A model generated the notes under the pieces. That model was not told the DNA's origin, did no database searches, and worked only from the letters and a program-made list of their open reading frames with translations. Shown here piece by piece: positions 32,868-37,809 of a DNA stretch of 37,809 nt. Position 1 is the first letter of the stretch. Each line of letters starts with the position of its first letter. This DNA is from Caballeronia mineralivorans PML1(12) (GTDB taxonomy: Bacteria; Pseudomonadota; Gammaproteobacteria; Burkholderiales; Burkholderiaceae). Made by a program: the position numbers and the translations under genes. The stretch is from positions 1 to 37,809 of the forward strand of contig NZ_AEJF01000103.1 of the NCBI RefSeq assembly GCF_001028175.1, given 5' to 3'.

Positions 32868-33116
32868 GCATTTCCCCGTTGGTAGGAGTCTGGACTGGGT
32901 GCCGGAGGCTGTATCGCTGCCGCCTCGCGATGCGTTCAAACGACTGGCCCGTCAGCTGAAATGACGGCGAACTGTTTAACGGCGCAAACACAACAGACTT
33001 GAATCGGAAATATCGTCCGTGTAGTCTGCGAGGCAGCATTTCAAAATGTGGGAGGCTTGCGTGCGGCGAAAACGTATGCGAGCCGTTGACCGGGGATCGA
33101 CCAGCATGTCCGTGAA
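32868..33116. promoter_or_regulatory. Divergent promoter region with inverted repeat
   Basis: Between the amine oxidase and LuxR-type genes. CCGTCA (32949-32954) and TGACGG (32962-32967) form a 6-bp inverted repeat with a 7-bp spacer, positioned about 85 bp upstream of the oxidase start. A LuxR-type protein often binds such dyads, but this one is not a canonical lux box. No gene is seen in the gap. Confidence 0.45.
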
Positions 33117-33881
33117 ATGTATTTGACAAGCCGCGAAACCGCTCTGGTTTCCGACATCTTCGCTGTGCTTGCCGACTCACTTCCTGAGCAGCTAATGCGA
33201 CAGGAAGTGGGCGTTCGCATGCTCAGCTTGCTGCGCGCGGACTACCTCGGGTCATACGTCTGGGACGACACGAAGAAGGAGTTCGTCAATCGTGTCTCGT
33301 TTAACATGTCGGAAGACAATCTGTCCGAGTACGAGCAGTACTACCAGTACCGCGATACCGTGACCCCGCGCCTGCAATACTGCCGCGAGGCGGTTCGCGT
33401 CAGTAACGTGATTCCGCAGGGCGAGCTGATGCGCACTGAACTGTTCAACGACTTTCTGCGTCGCGACGGTTTGCACTGGGGCATGAACGTCTACGCGTGG
33501 GCTGGCGATTCCAACATTGGCGACCTGCGCATCTGGCGCGGCAAGCAGCGCGACGATTTCTCCGACCACGACCTCGCCATGGCCGAGTTCATCCGGCCGG
33601 CCTTTACCGCTGCGCTGGCGCGAGCGCGCGCTGCGGCGGGCATGACGAAGCAGTCCGGACCGCAAGCCAGGCTGATTTCCGAAGACGTGCTGAAGAACCT
33701 GACGGCACGCGAACGGGACGTCGTCGGGCTGGTAGTGGAAGGTTTGCTCGACAAGGAAATCGCATTCCGGCTGGGTATCTCCTACACGACGGTCCGCACG
33801 CATATTGACCGTTCTTTCCACAAGCTTGGTGTTGGAAGCCGCTCCAAACTCATTCGCGCCGTGCAGACGAACGGGCAGTAA
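33117..33881 (+). CDS. LuxR-type helix-turn-helix transcriptional regulator
   Basis: A 254-aa regulator. The C-terminal LuxR domain (about 190-250) is clear: LTARERDVVGLVVEGLLDKEIAFRLGISYTTVRTHIDRSFHKLG. The N-terminal part (about 1-165) looks like a GAF/PAS-like sensor (YLGSYVWDDTKKEFVNRVSFNMSE). I do not see the conserved Trp/Tyr/Asp pattern of acyl-homoserine lactone receptors, so it is not called a quorum-sensing regulator. The divergent flavin oxidase gene is the obvious target. The start has only a weak ribosome site. Confidence 0.9.
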   Translation: MYLTSRETALVSDIFAVLADSLPEQLMRQEVGVRMLSLLRADYLGSYVWDDTKKEFVNRVSFNMSEDNLSEYEQYYQYRDTVTPRLQYCREAVRVSNVIPQGELMRTELFNDFLRRDGLHWGMNVYAWAGDSNIGDLRIWRGKQRDDFSDHDLAMAEFIRPAFTAALARARAAAGMTKQSGPQARLISEDVLKNLTARERDVVGLVVEGLLDKEIAFRLGISYTTVRTHIDRSFHKLGVGSRSKLIRAVQTNGQ

Positions 33882-34271
33882 AACGTTGCGCGATCGGAAA
33901 TCATTTTTAAAAAACGCTCGCAGGCGGGAAGAATAATCTCCGTGAATGTTTGGCCGAAGTGCGAGTTGAATCGGGACGCGAAGACGGCCAAATAATCGTT
34001 TCAACAGACGCCCCTTGAAAACGCCGTGCTGGCATGTCAATCGAATTGAATTCGATTTGATTACCATGCTCCGACTATCTCGACTATCCCAAGGCTTGCC
34101 CAATAACGGCCGTTTGCCGCACTTCAACGGTGCGTCCGTGCATTCCAGTAATTGATTTCTTGCTGAAAACAATTACTGGAACTTACCGTGTAGCGTAAAT
34201 CCTCATAATTGAGGATTCGCTATTGGCGAAGTCACGGTAATGTCGGTTGCTTTGTTAGTGGAGCATGAGCC
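33882..34271. promoter_or_regulatory. AT-rich gap with two perfect inverted repeats
   Basis: 390 bases with no gene seen. TTCCAGTAATTG (34143-34154) pairs with CAATTACTGGAA (34170-34181), 12-bp arms and a 15-nt loop. AATCCTCA-TAAT-TGAGGATT (34198-34217) is the second copy of the repeat also found at 30906. Both are within 130 bp of the small gene that begins at 34272 and may regulate it. Confidence 0.5.
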
Positions 34272-34505
34272 GTGAGCTTTGACCAGATCGTCCCCTCAGC
34301 CCCCCGACATCCCTTAGTGATCGAACAGGAGATCGCGCACCTGGAGCGGATCGTTCCACGCTGGACCAACGAAGGGAGTTGTTCGGTGCTAGGGCAGGCT
34401 TACTGGCGCAAGCGCGTGGTCGATCTGGCGCGTTATCCCGAACTTACGCCAATCCAGCATGCGAGCGTGCAGCGAATGCTCGAATGCGTGAACACGGCTG
34501 TTTGA
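34272..34505 (+). CDS. Hypothetical protein, 77 aa
   Basis: Starts with GTG at 34272; GGAG lies about nine bases upstream. The sequence begins MSFDQIVPSAPRHPLVIEQEIAHLERIV and includes a conserved-looking YWRKRVVDLARYPELTPIQHASVQRML. It is mostly helical and soluble, without a signal or membrane helix. I do not recognise it. Two inverted repeats precede it. The coding bias and ribosome site support a real small gene. Confidence 0.55.
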   Translation: MSFDQIVPSAPRHPLVIEQEIAHLERIVPRWTNEGSCSVLGQAYWRKRVVDLARYPELTPIQHASVQRMLECVNTAV

Positions 34506-34686
34506 TCGTGGCGCCATGAGTTCAATTGCAAGGGGCCGTAGTACGCAGCATTCAATTATCCGGCGTTTGGTTTCACGCTTTGGAATATTGATCTGGATGC
34601 GTTGCACTCGATAACTCGACAGCTAAAATGTTTCTGATTCCTTACGTCGACTTCCATTGCCTCAAACTGAACAGAGAGAGCTGAAT

Positions 34687-34917
34687 ATGGAAATGCAATA
34701 CCGAGGATCCACGATACGACCGATGGTTGCGCCTTCTCACGGCACCTTTGATTCATGCGTGATTATCCGGGACCCCTATGGAAATCAACACTCGCACGGC
34801 ACGCTCGGACGCTTCGCGTCACATAATGCCGCCACGAATTTTGCCGTCGTCTGGGCGATAGCCTGCCTGGATGGGGACGCAGTACCGCGAGCGCCGTTTC
34901 AGATTGTCGGGCTGTGA
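34687..34917 (+). CDS. Hypothetical protein, 76 aa
   Basis: ATG at 34687 with a purine-rich GAGAGAGC upstream; an ATG 10 codons earlier is possible. The product begins MEMQYRGSTIRP and has GTFDSCVIIRDPYGNQHSHG and ASHNAATNFAVVWAIACLDG. It resembles small conserved Burkholderia proteins of unknown role in general appearance (short beta-rich N-terminus followed by a helix), but I cannot name a family. It lies downstream of the 77-aa gene on the same strand and converges on the DMT exporter gene. Confidence 0.6.
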   Translation: MEMQYRGSTIRPMVAPSHGTFDSCVIIRDPYGNQHSHGTLGRFASHNAATNFAVVWAIACLDGDAVPRAPFQIVGL

Positions 34918-34936
34918 GGCGATTATCGCTAATATC

Positions 34937-34960
34937 GCAACCTGCGCCACTGCGGGTTGC
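34937..34960. terminator. Hairpin between convergent small gene and DMT transporter gene
   Basis: GCAACCTGC (34937-34945) pairs with GCGGGTTGC (34952-34960), one pair as a G-U wobble, with a 6-nt loop. It lies between the stop of the 76-aa gene and the stop of the transporter gene. No T-run. Confidence 0.6.
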
Positions 34961-34970
34961 CGGCTCGGTT

Positions 34971-35987
34971 CTACGAACCCGCAGCCAGGCGCTGAGCCCG
35001 GCGGCGTAAATAGAGGTTGTTGAGAATCAGCGCGCTGCCCGTCATGCAAGCGCCGGCAATTTGCATGTGGGTCGGAATCAATCCGCTGATCGCCGACACA
35101 ACAAATGTTGTCACGGGCAGCACGTCCATGAACAGGACACCGTTGATCGGAGTAAGCATTCTGTTTCCCATGTTCCAGAACAGAATGGCGACAAAACCCG
35201 CTACGGGTCCCATATAAAGCAGATGAGGGACGATGGCGATCAACGCCGCCGCGGTCGGTACTGGAACAACGTGAAGTGCGAATAGCAGCGCGTTCAGCCC
35301 GATGATCGTGGTCAGACCTAGCAAGGTTGTCATCGTCGTGTATTTGAGTGCGGACCAGGTCTTGAAGTACGATGCGCTGAACGTGTAAATGACCCAGCAC
35401 AGCGCGCCCACCACGATCAACGCATTCGCCGCGTAGTTTTGAGGCTCGCTCAGGAGTGCGGCGATGTCACCCTTCGTCACGACCAGTGCGACGCCGGCAA
35501 ACGACATCAGGATAAACAGAAACGAATATAACGGCGGCATGACCCTGCGCACGATCGAATTCATGATCAAGCCCATCATCGGCTGGGTTGCCATCATGAT
35601 CGACGCCGTGAGTGCACCGTCGCGTCCGGCCAGTTGTTGCCCAAGAAAAACAAAAGAGCCGAACCCGCAAAAGCCGATCGATCCCAACAGCCAGGCAAGC
35701 GCGATGGGTTCTCCCTTGAACCGGAACGCGCTTCGGCCTTCTTTCACCCGCAACAGGACTAAGAACGCGCTGCCGGCGATCATGTAGCGCAACGATGTAA
35801 AGGTGAACGGATCGACGTGCCGGAGTGCGCTCGTCATGACGGGAAACATGATGCCCATCAATATCGTCGCGGCCACGCAGAGCAATACCCCCGTCATGTA
35901 ACCGGTGCGAACAGCGGGGACGCATGCACTTCGGCCCAGGTCCGGATTGGCAGGGACAGCCGCTTGATGCTCGAATAATTTATTCAT
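34971..35987 (-). CDS. DMT-superfamily (EamA) transporter
   Basis: A 338-aa inner-membrane protein with about ten helices in two EamA repeats. The first starts TGYMTGVLLCVAATILMGIMFPVM and has SLRYMIAGSAFLVLL; the second contains ANALIVVGALCWVIYTFSASYF and GFVAILFWNMGNRMLTPINGVLFMD. The family exports amino acids, metabolites or drugs. It follows a TetR regulator on the same strand by 31 bases and is probably repressed by it. Similar bases (GACYTRTCGTTCAA) appear upstream of both genes. Confidence 0.92.
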   Translation of the reverse strand: MNKLFEHQAAVPANPDLGRSACVPAVRTGYMTGVLLCVAATILMGIMFPVMTSALRHVDPFTFTSLRYMIAGSAFLVLLRVKEGRSAFRFKGEPIALAWLLGSIGFCGFGSFVFLGQQLAGRDGALTASIMMATQPMMGLIMNSIVRRVMPPLYSFLFILMSFAGVALVVTKGDIAALLSEPQNYAANALIVVGALCWVIYTFSASYFKTWSALKYTTMTTLLGLTTIIGLNALLFALHVVPVPTAAALIAIVPHLLYMGPVAGFVAILFWNMGNRMLTPINGVLFMDVLPVTTFVVSAISGLIPTHMQIAGACMTGSALILNNLYLRRRAQRLAAGS

Positions 35988-36018
35988 GACTTATCGTTCA
36001 AAAATTAAGGAAAAATTT

Positions 36019-36648
36019 TTAGAGCAGCGCTCGCATGGTCATATCGACGATGCCGACCAGCTTCTTTTCGCTTACCTCGACTTTGCCCAGCACCCGCAAT
36101 CCCTGCACGATGCACAGCAGGAAAGTGCCAACGGCGTTTTCGTCGAGATCGGCGTTGAAGTCTCCCGCTTGCTGACCGCGAATTACGGCCGCGCTCAACT
36201 GGGCAGAAATGCGCTGCAGTGTTGTTTCGATATAAGGCCGCAGTACTTCGTCGGCGGGAAGCAGTTCGAGTGCCGCGTTGGTAATGAAGCATCCATGGCG
36301 GCCGGCGAGGTCGGCGCTCAGCCGGGTGTAGTGAAGCAATGCTTGCCGCAGGCCTTCACGCGGTGGCAAATCGGCTTCCAGCCGCTCTTTCAGGCGGGCG
36401 ACCGCACCGTCGGCATAACGTTCGAACGCGGCGACGAGCAGCCCGTGCTTATCGCCGAATGCGCCGTACAGGCTGCCGCGCAGCAGTCCCGTTGCATTGC
36501 ATAAGGTCCCGACCGAGGTTGCGTGGTAGCCCCCCTCCCAAAACACCCGGCCAGCGGAATCGATCACCTCGTCGAGATCGAATTCACGGGGGCGCCCACG
36601 TTCCTGTGAGCGATCGGCAAGCTGCCGAAGGGAAGAAGATTTTGTCAT
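36019..36648 (-). CDS. TetR/AcrR-family transcriptional regulator
   Basis: A 209-aa repressor. The N-terminal helix-turn-helix is GRPREFDLDEVIDSAGRVFWEGGYHATSVGTLCNATGLLRGSLYGAFGDK, the classical TetR pattern with the SLYGAF recognition helix. The rest is a helical ligand domain. It sits directly before the DMT transporter gene and may control its own expression, the transporter and, before it decayed, the SDR gene on the other strand. Confidence 0.94.
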   Translation of the reverse strand: MTKSSSLRQLADRSQERGRPREFDLDEVIDSAGRVFWEGGYHATSVGTLCNATGLLRGSLYGAFGDKHGLLVAAFERYADGAVARLKERLEADLPPREGLRQALLHYTRLSADLAGRHGCFITNAALELLPADEVLRPYIETTLQRISAQLSAAVIRGQQAGDFNADLDENAVGTFLLCIVQGLRVLGKVEVSEKKLVGIVDMTMRALL

Positions 36649-36751
36649 GCGTGGATATTATGACCTGTCGTTCAATAAATCAAGGCGAGCTTGAAAAGCT
36701 GAGATGACATGAAACAGAACGCATATTTCTGCAGCAAGTGCAGGGATATGC

Positions 36752-37182
36752 TTGATCGCGGTGACGCAGGCAGTGCTGCCTCAGTTCAGGCAACGGAAGG
36801 CGGGTGTCATCGTGAACGTGACGTCGAGTGTGATGTTGAGGTCGCTCCCTCTGCTTTCCGTGTACACGGCGAGCAAGGCGGCGGTGAACGCGTTCATGGT
36901 GTCTCTTGCGCTGGAACTTCAGCCATTCAATGTGCGAGTGAGCCTGGCTCCGCCGGGACGGGCTCCAAGACCCGATTCGGTGAAAACGCACAGCCGCGGA
37001 TGCAGGGTGGCATCCCCGAGGCCTACGCCGGCCTCGCGCAAAGTGGCTTCGCGGGATGGGGCCAGTCGTCTGTGGTCACTCGGGCGCTCCACGTGGCGGA
37101 AGCGGTATGGCGTGCGGCGAACGACTCATCGTGCCCGGTTCGCATTGCCGCTGGCGCCGTGGCGCTGGCCGAGTCACGCTGA
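36752..37182 (+). pseudogene. Short-chain dehydrogenase/reductase remnant, frameshifted and truncated
   Basis: The first frame gives LIAVTQAVLPQFRQRKAG, VIVNVTSS and YTASKAAVNAF, the catalytic Ser, Tyr and Lys region of the SDR family, up to about 36965. The conserved continuation (TRFGENAQPRM, then GFAGWGQSS and VAEAVWRAANDSS) is in the next frame, consistent with loss of a single base near 36971. The N-terminal TGxxxGxG cofactor half is missing: the remnant starts near 36745 with no such motif upstream. The product would be non-functional. GC-rich and unlike the TetR-DMT pair beside it, so it may be a leftover of a transferred segment. Confidence 0.8.
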
Positions 37183-37234
37183 CCGATGGTCCGACCCTTG
37201 ACCGGGTCGCGGCGGCTCTCCTGAACGCGTCGCG

Positions 37235-37809
37235 CTAGGCCCAGTGGCGGCTCAGGAACGCCGCCACCGCGTCGAGCGCGCGGCGCGCGGTCGGCAGGTC
37301 TCTCGTCGCGCCTTGGAAGACGTGGTGCAGCCCTTCGAAGACATCTAGCTGCACCTCGCCGCCCTTGTCCGCGGCCGCCTGCGCATAGCGCCGCGCGTCG
37401 TCGAGCAGGATCTCGTCGCCGCCCACCTGGATGAGCAACGGCGGCAGAACCTCGGGCACGGCGTAGAGCGGCGACGCCCGGCCGTCCTTTGGATCGGCGC
37501 CGGCGAGATAGGCCGCGGCAGGCCCGGCAAGCATTCCCGGCTGGAAGAAGATGGGGTCGCGGATGTCGGGACTGGTGAACGAGGCGCCGGTCATCGCCAG
37601 ATCGAGCCAAGGGGAAAAGACCGCGATGGCCGCTATCGCCGGCGAGGTCGTCGCCGTATCGCCCAGCACGCTGAGGGCGAGAGCGCCGCCCGCGGAGTCG
37701 CCGACCAGCGCGATCTGCGAAACGCCCTGACTGCCCAACCAGCGGCGAAGGGCGGCGGTGGCCTCGTGCGCCGCCGGGAACACGTGCTCCGGAGCCAGTG
37801 GATAGTCGG
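37235..37809 (-). CDS. HSL-family alpha/beta hydrolase (5' end outside window)
   Basis: About 190 residues of an esterase are visible, running off the right edge of the window, where DYPLAPEH is still in frame. The nucleophile elbow GDSAGGALALSVL carries the catalytic Ser. The acid is in GGDEILLDDARRYAQ and the His in GLHHVFQG. It is the hormone-sensitive-lipase type, which hydrolyses short-chain esters. The upstream HGGG oxyanion motif should lie outside the window. It converges on the SDR remnant and both have high GC, suggesting a shared origin. Confidence 0.9.
   Translation of the reverse strand, partial: DYPLAPEHVFPAAHEATAALRRWLGSQGVSQIALVGDSAGGALALSVLGDTATTSPAIAAIAVFSPWLDLAMTGASFTSPDIRDPIFFQPGMLAGPAAAYLAGADPKDGRASPLYAVPEVLPPLLIQVGGDEILLDDARRYAQAAADKGGEVQLDVFEGLHHVFQGATRDLPTARRALDAVAAFLSRHWA

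Noticed and set aside
1..37809. CRISPR array, ribosomal RNA or complete insertion sequence
   Set aside because: No regularly spaced direct repeats, no rRNA sequence and no transposase gene were seen. The only repeat elements are the inverted repeats and the short 13-bp tandem described.

Overview
The window looks like a piece of a Burkholderiaceae genome, most likely Paraburkholderia, Caballeronia or Burkholderia. It is GC-rich, encodes a typical Burkholderia general porin, carries a three-subunit membrane-bound gluconate-type dehydrogenase, and has metabolic islands each flanked by their own LysR, MocR, LuxR or TetR regulator, as on the secondary replicons of these bacteria. This assignment rests on protein character and gene layout, not on a database search.

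Layout. 1-7161, all minus strand: an RND efflux system (outer-membrane factor cut by the window edge, adaptor, pump), preceded by an orphan OmpR-type response regulator and a LysR regulator. 7595-8761: a trimeric porin with an intrinsic terminator. 8897-9632: a large imperfect inverted repeat (arms about 285 bp) with no convincing gene. 9708-10082: a small hypothetical gene. 10083-10815: an AT-rich gap with a 14-bp palindrome. 10816-16487, plus strand: a solitary NuoM-like proton-channel paralogue, then a gluconate-2-dehydrogenase-type operon (Tat-exported small subunit, FAD/GMC subunit with a cysteine cluster, tri-haem cytochrome c). 16528-18408, minus: an ABC exporter preceded by a roughly 260-nt leader with a strong promoter, a 16-codon ORF with a near-ideal Shine-Dalgarno and several hairpins. 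18847-20894, minus: a PEP mutase/isocitrate lyase-family enzyme and a Cds1-like cysteine desulfhydrase. 21225-28263: a taurine/sulfonate-type island made of a 46-aa membrane peptide, a TauE/SafE exporter, an omega-amino-acid:pyruvate aminotransferase, a divergent MocR/TauR-like regulator and a TauABC-like importer. 28716-29774: a zinc alcohol dehydrogenase. 29887-30786, minus: a HigB-HigA toxin-antitoxin pair with a palindromic operator over its promoter and a short AlpA-like protein. 31110-33881: a flavin amine oxidase divergent from a LuxR-type regulator. 34272-34917: two small hypothetical genes. 34971-36648, minus: a TetR regulator and a DMT exporter. 36752-37182: a frameshifted, truncated SDR pseudogene. 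37235-37809: a partial HSL-family hydrolase.

How the parts work together. The sulfur island reads as a pathway: the ABC importer brings in a sulfonate such as taurine, the aminotransferase removes the amino group using pyruvate, and TauE exports the sulfite or a related anion released later. The sulfoacetaldehyde-cleaving enzyme (Xsc) is not in the window. The dehydrogenase operon should oxidise a sugar or sugar acid in the periplasm and pass electrons through the cytochrome c to the respiratory chain. The most unusual items are the structured leader of the ABC exporter, the solitary NuoM paralogue with a two-residue shortening between its key lysines, the 46-aa membrane peptide in the sulfur island, the long inverted repeat, and the compact HigBA-AlpA module.
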